Program-made: the position numbers and the translations under genes | Part shown: positions 17,447 to 25,362 of the stretch, one piece after another | Layout of the letters: the number at the start of each line of letters is the position of its first letter | Numbering within the stretch: position 1 is the stretch's first letter | Assembly: GCF_009765375.1 (NCBI RefSeq) | Contig: NZ_VTOK01000005.1 | Location: 158,937-222,936, forward strand | Length of the DNA stretch: 64,000 nucleotides | Direction: 5' to 3' | From: Alteribacillus sp. YIM 98480 | GTDB lineage: Bacteria; Bacillota; Bacilli; Bacillales; Marinococcaceae | Notes under the pieces: generated by a model | The model's database searches: none | Told to the model about the DNA's origin: nothing | The model's input: the letters and a program-made list of their open reading frames with translations, nothing else

Positions 17447-17885
17447 TTTCTCTTATGTTTTCAATGGTTTCTTCAAGTATTTTTTCTTCCTCTTCATTAT
17501 ATACATTAATGAAAAAGGTATCTTCGATCGTTGTCTTTTCCAATTCTTCTTCGACTGAAAAGCTTTCGCTGATAAAATAGCCTCCTCCTTCTTCTATAGA
17601 GAACCGTTCAGGTATACCTTGTTCATTTGTATTGAAAAGAATTTTTTCCGATCCCAATTGATCGGCTAGCTGCTCATCTTTAATAGTGAAATCGGCATAT
17701 AGTTCATTGGATGATCGATCCCCTTCATTTTTAAGCATTGCGTAAACAGTCAGCGTACTGCGATCGTTATCCGTCAAAATATAACTTTCTTCTTCATCCA
17801 GATGAATGGAGGATTCTCCTTGGCATCCCATCAAAAATAAAGTACAGCCTATAATGATGTATAGAATAGATGCAGTGCGCCTCAT
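17439..17885 (-). CDS. Hypothetical lipoprotein, 148 aa
   Basis: Signal peptide MRRTASILYIIIGCTLFLMG with lipobox LMGC; the mature protein would start at Cys21 and be anchored to the outer face of the membrane. The rest is acidic with predicted beta strands (TLTVYAMLKNEGDRSSNELY, FTIKDEQLADQLG) and Glu-rich helices at the end. It lies two bases after the stop of prpE on the same strand, so probably one transcript. Family not recognised. Confidence 0.75.
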   Translation of the reverse strand: MRRTASILYIIIGCTLFLMGCQGESSIHLDEEESYILTDNDRSTLTVYAMLKNEGDRSSNELYADFTIKDEQLADQLGSEKILFNTNEQGIPERFSIEEGGGYFISESFSVEEELEKTTIEDTFFINVYNEEEEKILEETIENIRENK

Positions 17886-17887
17886 AA

Positions 17888-18655
17888 TTATTCCCCCGCT
17901 TTTTGATTCGGTGTATCTTCAAATGTTCGAAATTTTTCTGGCACAAACGGCATAGTAGAAGGCGTATGACTAAATGTCATTTCAGGGTAATGCAATGCAG
18001 TTAACTTCCCGCCAAATACGCATCCTGTATCAATATTAATTGTTTTACCCACTATTCGAGGTTCTTTAACCGGCGTATGCCCATAAACAATCAGCCGTTT
18101 TCCTTTGTAAGCAGCAGACCAGTCTCGTCTCACAGGAGTACCGTCTGAATTTTTTTCCCCAGTAATATCCCCATATAATACAAACGTTTTCACGGATTTA
18201 TTTTCTTTTCCAATCATATCTTCACGAATACCGGCATGTGCAGCTACGACTTGATCATCATCAAGCCGTTCGTAGAGCGGGGCATTTTCATATAAGTCCA
18301 TAAAAGCTTTTCGAATAAATTTGTATTCTCTCCTGGAAAGAGCTTCAAGCTCAGCTGTGGTTGTCTCCAAACCATGTTTAATCATGACGTTTCTTCCAAG
18401 AAAATAACGATACAGCTTATCGCAATGGTTACCAGGAACGTAGTAAGCTGATCCCTGATAAACCATGTCAGTAATTAATTGTATCACAGCGACAGAATTT
18501 GGACCTCTATCGGTTAAATCCCCTATAAAAACAGGCAGACGACCGGCAGGATGTGTATAAATAGAATCTTTGTTTTGATAACCGGTCTTTTTTAACAAAG
18601 TAATTAATTCATCAAAACAGCCATGTATATCTCCTATAAAATCGTAGGCGGTCAT
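17888..18655 (-). CDS. prpE: Bis(5'-nucleosyl)-tetraphosphatase PrpE
   Basis: A 255-aa calcineurin-type phosphoesterase. Metal-binding motifs in order: [36 protein letters not shown], and VYGHTPV. PrpE hydrolyses diadenosine tetraphosphate symmetrically to ADP and, in B. subtilis, influences spore germination. The placement after yjbO matches the conserved order. GGAGAACAGGT precedes the ATG. The next gene on this strand is a lipoprotein two bases on. Confidence 0.93.
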   Translation of the reverse strand: MTAYDFIGDIHGCFDELITLLKKTGYQNKDSIYTHPAGRLPVFIGDLTDRGPNSVAVIQLITDMVYQGSAYYVPGNHCDKLYRYFLGRNVMIKHGLETTTAELEALSRREYKFIRKAFMDLYENAPLYERLDDDQVVAAHAGIREDMIGKENKSVKTFVLYGDITGEKNSDGTPVRRDWSAAYKGKRLIVYGHTPVKEPRIVGKTINIDTGCVFGGKLTALHYPEMTFSHTPSTMPFVPEKFRTFEDTPNQKAGE

Positions 18656-18801
18656 ACCTGTTCTCCTTCCAAGATTTGACTTAATGTATTATAGCATGAA
18701 TAATAACAAAAGTTATGAAAACATCCTAATATAAAATGCGTACTTCTGTCTTCCTACTTTCTCTCTATATGGAAGATTTAAACATGATGTTTGTTTCCAG
18801 G

Positions 18802-18831
18802 TTGGGATAGAGCAGAAAAGAATGATATAAT
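18802..18831 (+). promoter_or_regulatory. Promoter of fabI
   Basis: TTGGGA (18802-18807), 18-base spacer, TATAAT (18826-18831). The start point would fall near 18838, about 60 bases before the fabI ATG. Confidence 0.65.
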
Positions 18832-18835
18832 GTGA

Positions 18836-18852
18836 TTGTTACCAGGTGATAA
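18836..18852 (+). promoter_or_regulatory. Candidate FapR operator at fabI
   Basis: TTGTTACCAGGTGATAA is an imperfect palindrome matching 12 of 17 positions of the FapR core pattern as I recall it (TTAGTACCTGGTACTAA), and it lies just after the -10, over the predicted start point. FapR represses fatty-acid synthesis genes, including fabI, and is released by malonyl-CoA. No fapR gene is in the window. Confidence 0.45.
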
Positions 18853-18899
18853 GAGCAACTGTTGAAGTTAAAGAAATCTATAATAAAGGAGCGATCGTT

Positions 18900-19688
18900 A
18901 TGAACCTGTCATTAGAAGGGCGTACTTATGTCGTTATGGGTGTTGCCAATAAAAGGAGTATTGCATGGGGGATTGCACAAAGTCTCGCAAAAGCAGGAGC
19001 AAGATTAGTGTTTACATATGCAGGCGAGCGTCTGGAAAAAAACGTTAGGCAACTGGCAGATACACTGGATAGGGATGATTCCGTTATCTTGCCGTGTGAC
19101 ATCTCTGATGATGATGAAATTAAAAAAGCATTTCAGCAAATTAAAGATGAAGTTGGCGTTATCCATGGACTCGCGCACTGTATCGCATTCGCTAATAAGG
19201 ATGAGTTGGATGGCGATTACTTAAATACTACCCGTGAAGGATTTTTACTCGCCCATAACATTAGCGCCTATTCTCTTACAGGAGTCGCAAAAGCTGTTCG
19301 GGAGCTTGACCTTATGAGTGAAGGCGGTTCAATTGTAACGATGACATATCTCGGCGGAGAAAAAGTAGTGAAAAACTACAATGTTATGGGAGTCGCAAAA
19401 GCTTCACTCGATGCAAGTGTCCGCTACCTTGCAAATGACCTTGGGAAAGAAAACATTAGGGTGAATGCCATTTCAGCAGGTCCGATTCGAACACTTGCAG
19501 CAAAAGGGATTGGCGGATTTAATGATGTGCTAAAAGAAATGGAAGAAAAAGCTCCGCTCCGAAGGCCTACATCTCAAGAGGAGGTAGGAGATACCGCTCT
19601 CTTTTTAATGAGTGATTTATCCCGAGGGATTACGGGTGAACTCATCCATGTAGATGGCGGCTACAACAAAATTGGAATGTTTAATTAA
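18900..19688 (+). CDS. fabI: Enoyl-[acyl-carrier-protein] reductase FabI
   Basis: A 262-aa short-chain dehydrogenase fold. VVMGVANKRSIAWGIAQSLA is the FabI-type dinucleotide site, and YNVMGVAK supplies the Tyr-x6-Lys catalytic pair; HVDGGYNKIGM closes the protein. It reduces enoyl-ACP with NAD(P)H in the last step of the elongation cycle. ATG at 18900 follows AAAGGAG; an 18-residue upstream extension is not supported. In B. subtilis cotO follows fabI; here glcT-ptsG and other genes have come between them. Confidence 0.96.
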   Translation: MNLSLEGRTYVVMGVANKRSIAWGIAQSLAKAGARLVFTYAGERLEKNVRQLADTLDRDDSVILPCDISDDDEIKKAFQQIKDEVGVIHGLAHCIAFANKDELDGDYLNTTREGFLLAHNISAYSLTGVAKAVRELDLMSEGGSIVTMTYLGGEKVVKNYNVMGVAKASLDASVRYLANDLGKENIRVNAISAGPIRTLAAKGIGGFNDVLKEMEEKAPLRRPTSQEEVGDTALFLMSDLSRGITGELIHVDGGYNKIGMFN

Positions 19689-19698
19689 GCTTTAACTC

Positions 19699-19738
19699 AA
19701 AGTCGTGTTATTCATTTAAGGATGCACGGCTTTTCTTT
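19699..19738 (+). terminator. fabI terminator
   Basis: AAAGTCGTG / CACGGCTTT stem, 17-base loop, then TTTTC. It ends about 70 bases before glcT. Confidence 0.7.
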
Positions 19739-19805
19739 GTTGACGGTAGGACAAAAGGTTCGGTATGATTATAGACTGAAGCTTATAAGAAGATGGGGTT
19801 GGGGT

Positions 19806-20642
19806 ATGAATGTCAAAAAAGTTTTAAATAACAACGTCATCATTGCTGAACATCCAGACTATGAAGAAGTCGTCCTTACCGGCAAAGGATTGGGATTTGG
19901 TAAAAAACCCGGTGATACCGTAGATGACAGCGGGGCAGAAAAATTTTTTGTATTAAAAGACCAACGGGAACAAGAACAATATAAGCAGCTCTTAATAGAA
20001 ATAGATGAAGCGTTTATCGGCTGCATGAATGAGTGCATGGCAATGGTAGAGAACCGGTTTAACGTAACGCTTCATGAACACATTCACGTCGCACTGACCG
20101 ATCACTTATATTATGCTGTTCACCGCCAGAAACAAGGTCTTGAGGTGCGAAATCCGTTTCTAGCTGAAACCGAGATTGCCTATCCAGAGGAATTTCAAAC
20201 GGCACGTGAGCTGCTTTTACACGTAGAAGAATGTACGGGTACTCCGATGGCAGAAGGAGAGGTCGGCTTTGTTGCTCTCCATATTCATAGTGCCCTGACG
20301 CGGCGCTCCTTAAAAGAAGTAAATGAACATACAATGCTAGTGTCAGATTTGGTAAAGCTTATTGAAGAGACGTTTGATATTTCGATGAATCCAAAAGAAT
20401 TAGACCATCAACGTCTGCTGCGTCATCTGCACCAGGCTTTAGAAAGAATTCAAAATGATGATTATGCTGATGAACCGGAATCTTTAAAAAATGTGTTGAA
20501 AAAGGAATATCCGTTGTGCTACAATTTGTCATGGAAATTAATTAAAATGATGCAGCAAGCACTTCGAAAGCCGGTTCCAGAAAGTGAAGCGGTATATTTA
20601 ACACTCCACTTGCAAAGGCTTTCAAGACAATCATATAAATGA
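19806..20642 (+). CDS. glcT: Transcription antiterminator GlcT (BglG family)
   Basis: A protein of 278 aa. An RNA-binding CAT domain occupies residues 1-60 (MNVKKVLNNNVIIAEHPDYE, then GKGLGFGKKPGD), followed by two PTS regulation domains (about 75-170 and 180-278) with conserved His in EHIHVALTDHL, ALHIHSAL and LTLHLQR. GlcT binds the ptsG leader RNA and prevents termination when glucose is present; it is inactivated by phosphorylation from PtsG. ATG at 19806 follows GGGGTTGGGG; an upstream extension of 28 residues does not resemble the family. The target RNA site lies about 20 bases after its stop. Confidence 0.95.
   Translation: MNVKKVLNNNVIIAEHPDYEEVVLTGKGLGFGKKPGDTVDDSGAEKFFVLKDQREQEQYKQLLIEIDEAFIGCMNECMAMVENRFNVTLHEHIHVALTDHLYYAVHRQKQGLEVRNPFLAETEIAYPEEFQTARELLLHVEECTGTPMAEGEVGFVALHIHSALTRRSLKEVNEHTMLVSDLVKLIEETFDISMNPKELDHQRLLRHLHQALERIQNDDYADEPESLKNVLKKEYPLCYNLSWKLIKMMQQALRKPVPESEAVYLTLHLQRLSRQSYK
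20610..20639 (+). promoter_or_regulatory. Candidate ptsG promoter inside the end of glcT
   Basis: TTGCAA (20610-20615), 18-base spacer, TATAAA (20634-20639). Transcription would start near 20646, immediately ahead of the RAT sequence. It lies inside coding sequence, so the match could be accidental. Confidence 0.4.
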
Positions 20643-20662
20643 ACTTATCCAATTACTATTCC

Positions 20663-20692
20663 GTGTTACTGGTTATGCAGGCATGAGAGAAA
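20663..20692 (+). promoter_or_regulatory. RAT (ribonucleic antiterminator) for GlcT
   Basis: GTGTTACTGGTTATGCAGGC followed by ATGAG resembles the GlcT-recognised RAT of B. subtilis ptsG, as I remember it (GTGTTACTGATT...CAGGCATGAG). Its 3' part overlaps the left arm of the terminator, so RAT and terminator are mutually exclusive. Confidence 0.8.
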
Positions 20693-20780
20693 TAGATTGG
20701 TTCACTGATAGACAGGACTAGTGTACATTCGTACACTTATGTCTTTATTTCAGCGAACCGATTTCTCTCATGCCTTTTTT
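20679..20780 (+). terminator. Leader terminator of ptsG (GlcT-controlled)
   Basis: AGGCATGAGAGAAAT pairs with ATTTCTCTCATGCCT, the inner arms GGTTC / GAACC extend the stem, and the loop contains a second hairpin GTGTACATTCGTACAC. A T-run follows at 20774. Without GlcT binding it should stop transcription into ptsG; it also ends the glcT transcript. Confidence 0.88.
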
Positions 20781-20813
20781 GTATTTTGAGGGAAGTTTAA
20801 TATTTTGTCGTAT

Positions 20814-20957
20814 TTAGGCAGTTCCTTTAATAGGACAACAAGCCAAGTTTTCCTAATACTTTAGGAAAATTAGGTTTCATAAGGATCAAAGTATAAGCAA
20901 AACTATGGCTTCCGTCATAAGATTGGACGGCAAGCCAAGTTTTCCTAATTATTTTTC
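20814..20957 (+). repeat. Family C repeats in the ptsG leader
   Basis: Two family C 3' ends lie in direct order. The first reads AGTTCCTTTAATAGGACAAC-AAGCCAAGTTTTCCTAATAC. The second is nearly complete: GGATCAAAGTATAAGCAAAA, CTATGGCTTCCGTCATAAG, then GGACGGCAAGCCAAGTTTTC. Both end in GGCAAGCCAAGTTTTCCTAAT-type sequence with a weak hairpin. They lie between the leader terminator and the ptsG ribosome site. Confidence 0.7.
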
Positions 20958-21046
20958 GTATTATTTGGAAACAGTATTAATTAGCGATTGGAGAGTTTAT
21001 GAAACGATGGGTGCTTTGCATCAAGAATTAAAGGAGGACAAGAAAA

Positions 21047-23104
21047 ATGTTTAAAAATGCGTTTGGTGTGCTTCAGCGTATCGGGAGAGCACTAATGCTT
21101 CCTGTAGCTCTGCTTCCGGCGGCAGGTTTACTGCTAGCGATCGGAACAGCAATGCAAGAAGACAACATGATCAACATTCTGCCGTTTTTAGATTCAGCTC
21201 CTGCACAATTGATTTCAGATCTTATGTCTGAAGCTGGAGGTGTAGTGTTTGATAATTTGCCTGTTATCTTTGCGATTGGTGTAGCCTTAGGTCTTGCAAA
21301 TGGTGACGGGGTTGCAGGTCTGGCAGCTCTCATTGGCTATTTTATTATAAATGTAACGATGGGCGTCGTTGTTGGTGTGGATGCTGACATGGTAGGGGAC
21401 AGCCCGGCGTATGCGGAAATGCTCGGAGTTCCAACCTTACAAACCGGGGTTTTTGGAGGTATTATAGCCGGGGCTCTCGGTGCATTTATGTTTAACCGCT
21501 ATTATAATATTGAGCTGCCGCAGTATTTAGGATTTTTTGCAGGCAAACGTTTTGTTCCGATTGCAACAGCGTTTGGCGGATTAATTATTGGTGCGGTCCT
21601 TACTGTCGTTTGGCCTCCTATTCAAGAATTGTTGAACGGAATGTCATATCTAGTGACCGAAGCAAACACGACAATATCTGCCTTTGTATTTGGTGTTATT
21701 GAAAGAGCACTTATTCCATTCGGCTTGCATCACGTATTTTATAATCCGTTTTGGTATGAATTTGGCTCTTATGTTAATGCTGCAGGACAGACGATTACAG
21801 GCGACCAGCAAATTTTCTTTGCTCAATACCGTGACGGTGTCGAGGAATTTACAGCAGGTACCTTTATGACAGGAAAATTTCCTTTTATGATGTTTGGTCT
21901 TCCCGCCGCAGCACTTGCTATCTATCATTGCGCTAAACCAGAAAACAAAAAATATGTGGCTGGTATTATGGGATCAGCGGCCCTAACATCGTTTCTGACT
22001 GGTATTACCGAACCGCTTGAATTCAGCTTTTTGTTTGTTGCGCCGCTTTTGTTTGCTGTTCATACAATCTTTGCCGGGTTATCGTTTATGGTAATGCATT
22101 TGCTCGATGTTAAAATTGGCATGACGTTCTCTGGCGGGGTCATTGACTACTTCTTGTTTGGTATTATTCCAAACGCCACAGCATGGTGGCTTGTCATCCC
22201 AGTAGGTCTTTGTTTCTCTGTTATCTACTATTTCGGCTTCCGCTTTGCTATTACGAAATTTAACTTAATGACGCCTGGACGCGAAGATACAGCTGAAAAC
22301 CAGGAACAAACAACATCTGAGGGCAAAAACAGCGACTTGCCGTATAACGTGTTAGAAGCTTTTGGCGGAAAAGAGAATTTAAAAAATCTGGATGCTTGTA
22401 TTACAAGACTCCGTATTACTGTTAATGATAAAAGTGAAGTGAACAAAGACCGCTTAAAACAGCTTGGTGCTTCCGGAGTGATGGAAGTCGGTAATAATGT
22501 ACAGGCTATTTTTGGACCAAAATCGGATGCTTTAAAATCTCAAATGCAAGAAATCATCGAAGGCGGAGCACCTTCTGAGCCGTTAAATAAAGAACCGGAA
22601 TTTGACCCGAAAAAAGAAGCAGAACCTGCTGTGAAACCAGAAACGAGCGGCCCTGTCTCTATTGGAAGTCCAGCAAACGGTGAAATTCTTTCCATTGAAG
22701 AAGTACCAGACGACGTTTTTGCTGGGAAAATGATGGGAGATGGATTTGCCATCAAGCCTTCAGACGGTGAATTTGTTTCGCCGGTAAACGGAGTCATTAA
22801 TAATGTATTTCCAACCAAACATGCGGTAGGAATTAAAGCTGACGATGGTCTCGAAATTCTGCTTCACATTGGTATTGATACCGTTAATATGCAAGGAGAT
22901 GGCTTTGAAGTATTTGTAGAAGAAGGAGCCAGCGTACAAAAAGGACAACTTTTAGTGAAAGCAGATCTTTCACTGGTTGAAGAGAAAGCTAAATCGACGA
23001 TAACTCCGGTGGTTTTTACTAACTTAACCGAAGAGCAATCCGTAAACGTGAAAAAAAATCAAACAGTCACTAAAGAGGATAAAAACGTAGCAGAGATTCA
23101 ATAA
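21047..23104 (+). CDS. ptsG: PTS glucose transporter subunit IICBA (PtsG)
   Basis: A protein of 685 aa. The EIIC membrane domain is residues 1-400 with several helices and the substrate motif GITEPLEFSFLF. EIIB, about 425-510, has phospho-acceptor Cys451 in DACITRLRI. EIIA, about 545-685, has His607 in LLHIGIDTVNMQGDGF. It imports glucose and phosphorylates it from PEP via HPr. AAGGAGGACAAG precedes the ATG. Expression should be controlled by GlcT at the leader RAT. Unlike B. subtilis, ptsH and ptsI do not follow; the gene ends in a repeat-filled gap. Confidence 0.97.
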   Translation: MFKNAFGVLQRIGRALMLPVALLPAAGLLLAIGTAMQEDNMINILPFLDSAPAQLISDLMSEAGGVVFDNLPVIFAIGVALGLANGDGVAGLAALIGYFIINVTMGVVVGVDADMVGDSPAYAEMLGVPTLQTGVFGGIIAGALGAFMFNRYYNIELPQYLGFFAGKRFVPIATAFGGLIIGAVLTVVWPPIQELLNGMSYLVTEANTTISAFVFGVIERALIPFGLHHVFYNPFWYEFGSYVNAAGQTITGDQQIFFAQYRDGVEEFTAGTFMTGKFPFMMFGLPAAALAIYHCAKPENKKYVAGIMGSAALTSFLTGITEPLEFSFLFVAPLLFAVHTIFAGLSFMVMHLLDVKIGMTFSGGVIDYFLFGIIPNATAWWLVIPVGLCFSVIYYFGFRFAITKFNLMTPGREDTAENQEQTTSEGKNSDLPYNVLEAFGGKENLKNLDACITRLRITVNDKSEVNKDRLKQLGASGVMEVGNNVQAIFGPKSDALKSQMQEIIEGGAPSEPLNKEPEFDPKKEAEPAVKPETSGPVSIGSPANGEILSIEEVPDDVFAGKMMGDGFAIKPSDGEFVSPVNGVINNVFPTKHAVGIKADDGLEILLHIGIDTVNMQGDGFEVFVEEGASVQKGQLLVKADLSLVEEKAKSTITPVVFTNLTEEQSVNVKKNQTVTKEDKNVAEIQ

Positions 23105-23124
23105 TACGTCATCCTGCGGTTATT

Positions 23125-23200
23125 GGCGAGTAAATAGTGATCGTCGGCGAGAAAAAAGACGTTTTTTGGCTAGTATTTGGCTAGGAACGGCGAGTAAATA
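23125..23200 (+). repeat. Family D array, 21-bp spaced GGCGAG motifs
   Basis: GGCGAG or GGCTAG occurs at 23125, 23146, 23168 and 23189, spaced 21, 22 and 21 bp, plus one off-phase copy at 23179. The best copies read GGCGAGTAAATA. A related array in the opposite orientation is at 55.75 kb. Confidence 0.65.
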
Positions 23201-23215
23201 AGCATATTCGGAAAG

Positions 23216-23350
23216 TGTTGTAAAAAAAAGGAAATTCCCATCCGCTATTTGTGATTCCAGCTTCACTTAAAAAAGGTAAAAACGCGATTGAATAATCTTC
23301 TGACGCTTTAAATCATAAATAAGGAGGGAATTTTCCTGCCTTTTTTACAC
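23216..23350 (+). repeat. Element with inverted ends downstream of ptsG
   Basis: TGTAAAAAAAAGGAAATTCCC at the left matches, inverted and imperfectly, GGGAATTTTCCTGCCTTTTT at the right, 75 bases apart. As RNA it could be a long-looped ptsG terminator with a T-run; as DNA it resembles a small MITE. The sequence does not decide. Confidence 0.4.
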
Positions 23351-23356
23351 TTTAAG

Positions 23357-23405
23357 ATCAAAATACTCGAATATTGGACTCGGCGGTAAGCCGAGTTTTT
23401 CCAAT
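23357..23405 (+). repeat. Partial family C element
   Basis: GATCAAAATACTCGAATATT followed by the hairpin ACTCGGC-GGTAA-GCCGAGT and TTTTTCCAATA. This is the 3' half of family C. The hairpin and T-run could act as a terminator for ptsG. Confidence 0.6.
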
Positions 23406-23457
23406 ATAGGAACGTTTAGGATGCTGCGCTTTTCTAATACAATACGTTTTGCTCTTC

Positions 23458-23838
23458 CTAGAAGAACTGGCCGATCAGCCATGGCCAAAAACCGCCGCCT
23501 TGCCCTGGACCACCATACGGCGGACGTGGAGGGCCACCGCCGCCTGGACGAGGAGGAGTAGGACCGAAATAAGGACTGATCCCTACTAAATCGCCATGAT
23601 AGACTTGTAAATATCTGCGCCGATAAAATGGCGGCTGATAAATAAACATCGACACCATCCCCGTACGACGATTATAGTCAAGCACATAAGCAATAACTCT
23701 TCCGTATCCAGGAATAAATGTTTGTATCCATTGATTGACATATCTTCCTATCACAACTGGAGGAATATATTGAACAGAAGGCTGCTGCTGGCGATAGGGC
23801 TCTGGAAAGCTTTCACCATGATAAAAATGCACGATCAT
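23458..23838 (-). CDS. Pro/Gly/Tyr-rich hypothetical protein, possibly spore coat
   Basis: A 126-aa protein. MIVHFYHGESFPEPYRQQQ opens it, a beta-rich middle follows (YVNQWIQTFIPGYGRVIAYV, SMFIYQPPFYRRR), and a low-complexity tail of Pro and Gly (GPTPPRPGGGGPPRPPYGG) ends with WPWLIGQFF. Such composition and location among yjcZ, cotO and cotZ suggest a spore surface protein, but this is inference. The ATG at the third codon of the open frame is best spaced from AGGATGG. Confidence 0.65.
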   Translation of the reverse strand: MIVHFYHGESFPEPYRQQQPSVQYIPPVVIGRYVNQWIQTFIPGYGRVIAYVLDYNRRTGMVSMFIYQPPFYRRRYLQVYHGDLVGISPYFGPTPPRPGGGGPPRPPYGGPGQGGGFWPWLIGQFF

Positions 23839-24039
23839 CACCATCCTGATTATTTATAAAAAGGAATATACCTGTAACAGCATATGGTGGAATAACAAAT
23901 CTGTGCATATATCTAGAAAGCGAAGTGAAGTTTAGGTATGCGACTTAATTACAAAATCTAACGCACCTTTCTAGGTAATACGCATATAGCTATGGTGAGA
24001 AGGATTTCTCAATCTTCCTTAGAAAGGGAGGAAAGGCAA

Positions 24040-24126
24040 ATGTCCCACGGTTATTACAACAGTTTCACTCTCATCGTTGTACTGTTTATTTTGCTCATTA
24101 TTGTAGGCTCTGCGTACGTTTGCTAA
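24040..24126 (+). CDS. YjcZ-family sporulation peptide, 28 aa
   Basis: ATG at 24040, stop TAA at 24124. The product MSHGYYNSFTLIVVLFILLI plus IVGSAYVC has the YjcZ/YhaL-type pattern: a short polar, Gly/Tyr-rich start and then one transmembrane helix rich in Ile, Leu and Val. Members are made late in sporulation. AAGGGAGG precedes it at good spacing and a strong terminator follows, so it is a monocistronic small gene. Confidence 0.85.
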   Translation: MSHGYYNSFTLIVVLFILLIIVGSAYVC

Positions 24127-24148
24127 TAACAAGCCATTTTAGTGGTGG

Positions 24149-24188
24149 AAAAAGTTCTGGCCTGGTAGAAAACGGCCAGAACCTTTTT
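24149..24188. terminator. Bidirectional terminator
   Basis: AAAAAGTTCTGGCC / GGCCAGAACCTTTTT perfect stem with an 11-base loop; A-run and T-run on the two sides serve the YjcZ gene and the convergent membrane-protein gene. Confidence 0.92.
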
Positions 24189-24191
24189 GCA

Positions 24192-24602
24192 TTAAGGCAG
24201 ACGAGCACCAAAACGAAAATAATATAATAACAAGTAAAACAACAGCTGGGTAAAAACTAGAAATAAAGGAGAGCGGCCGGCCATTTCTCCAAGCATCGGT
24301 GTCATAATACCTGCCATTAAACCATTGCAAGCCCCCGTCATCGCAGAATCAAAGTTAAATAAACTACCAAACAAAAGCCCGCAGCTTAAGCCAAGCACAC
24401 CTGCTGCGATACTTGTTTCAATCAGAAAGCCAGGATGCATATAAGTAAACAAAAAGCCTGTACAAAGAGCAAATAATGTTACTGGGGTCATAATTGCATT
24501 CATAATAAACGAGGAGGGCCGCCATTTTTCTTTGCGCTCAGCCAAATACATATATAGTGAAATAATGAGTAAAATATTTCCCCCAAAAAGAAACCAAAGC
24601 AT
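24192..24602 (-). CDS. Polytopic membrane protein of unknown function, 136 aa
   Basis: About four hydrophobic segments: MLWFLFGGNILLIISLYMYL, IMTPVTLFALCTGFLF, an Ala/Gly-rich stretch (SIAAGVLGLSCGLLFGSLF), and LFLVFTQLLFYLLLYYF. The ATG at 24602 follows AGGAGGG. The Gly-rich middle helices and GLMAGIMTPMLGEM resemble glycine-zipper membrane proteins, but I cannot name a family. It stands alone between spore genes; a sporulation role is possible. Confidence 0.7.
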   Translation of the reverse strand: MLWFLFGGNILLIISLYMYLAERKEKWRPSSFIMNAIMTPVTLFALCTGFLFTYMHPGFLIETSIAAGVLGLSCGLLFGSLFNFDSAMTGACNGLMAGIMTPMLGEMAGRSPLFLVFTQLLFYLLLYYFRFGARLP

Positions 24603-24768
24603 TTTATCCCTCCTATTACCCTTCATATACTTTTGAGCGACAGCTTATCCATATGTTTATGCGCCAACAAATTAAAGGTTGCTAATGAAATCCATAAGAA
24701 TGATCATCAACCACAAGCATATAATGAAGCAGGAGCTAAACAGTGCTTGCGGGGAGGTAGGAGAATTG

Positions 24769-25260
24769 ATGGAGGAAAAAAAGGAAAAACAGGCCGAGCC
24801 GTTGTATTATATTGAACAGCCTACTTTTTCAAATATCGGCGGAAAGTCACAGACATTATCGGTTCGCAAAAAAATAGGCAGTAAAACCGAGCAAAAATCA
24901 GATAAAAAAGAAAAAAAAATGAAACAAAAAGCAAAACAAAAAAAGGGACAACAGGATCCTATGGAAACAAACGAACAAGAACAAGAAGAAATAAAAAATG
25001 AGATAGAAGAATTCGAGGATGAGCAACAGAAAGGATCCAATCAAAAAACAAATAAAAGTGTGCAAGAGATGCTTGATTATATAGCAAAACTCCCTCATTT
25101 TATTCAGCCTGTTGTTGCTTGTGAAACGAAAGAAAAACATATACAAGGAAAACTATTATACGCAGAAGATGGGGAAGTGGTGATGCAGGATAGAAGAAAC
25201 TTTTCTAGAATTACTATTCAAGACAAAGACATTACAGATATGTACATTGTGAGTTTATAA
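24769..25260 (+). CDS. cotO: Spore coat protein CotO family
   Basis: A protein of 163 aa. N-terminal motif PLYYIEQPTFSNIGGKSQ is followed by a long Lys/Glu/Gln-rich low-complexity region (about 45-105). A conserved C-terminal domain contains VQEMLDYIAKLPHFIQPVVA, CETKEKHIQGKLL and ITIQDKDITDMYIVSL. This layout is that of CotO (YjbX), a morphogenetic protein of the outer coat. In B. subtilis it sits next to cotZ and downstream of fabI; here cotZ is convergent and 100 bases away. ATG at 24769 follows GGGGAGGTAGGAG; the longer upstream frame is not credible. Confidence 0.85.
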   Translation: MEEKKEKQAEPLYYIEQPTFSNIGGKSQTLSVRKKIGSKTEQKSDKKEKKMKQKAKQKKGQQDPMETNEQEQEEIKNEIEEFEDEQQKGSNQKTNKSVQEMLDYIAKLPHFIQPVVACETKEKHIQGKLLYAEDGEVVMQDRRNFSRITIQDKDITDMYIVSL

Positions 25261-25271
25261 AATATACACAC

Positions 25272-25302
25272 AATCCTGGCTTGACGGTAAGGCCAGGGTT
25301 TA
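25272..25302 (+). terminator. cotO terminator
   Basis: AATCCTGGC / GCCAGGGTT stem, 11-base loop, then TTTAAAT. Confidence 0.65.
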
Positions 25303-25303
25303 A

Positions 25304-25343
25304 ATGAAAAAGAAAGGCAGAGGGAACAGGGGGGCGTTCCCTC
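25304..25343 (-). terminator. cotZ terminator
   Basis: GAGGGAAC / GTTCCCTC stem; on the minus strand it is followed by TGCCTTTCTTTTT. Confidence 0.65.
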
Positions 25344-25362
25344 ACCTTATATATATTTGTGA

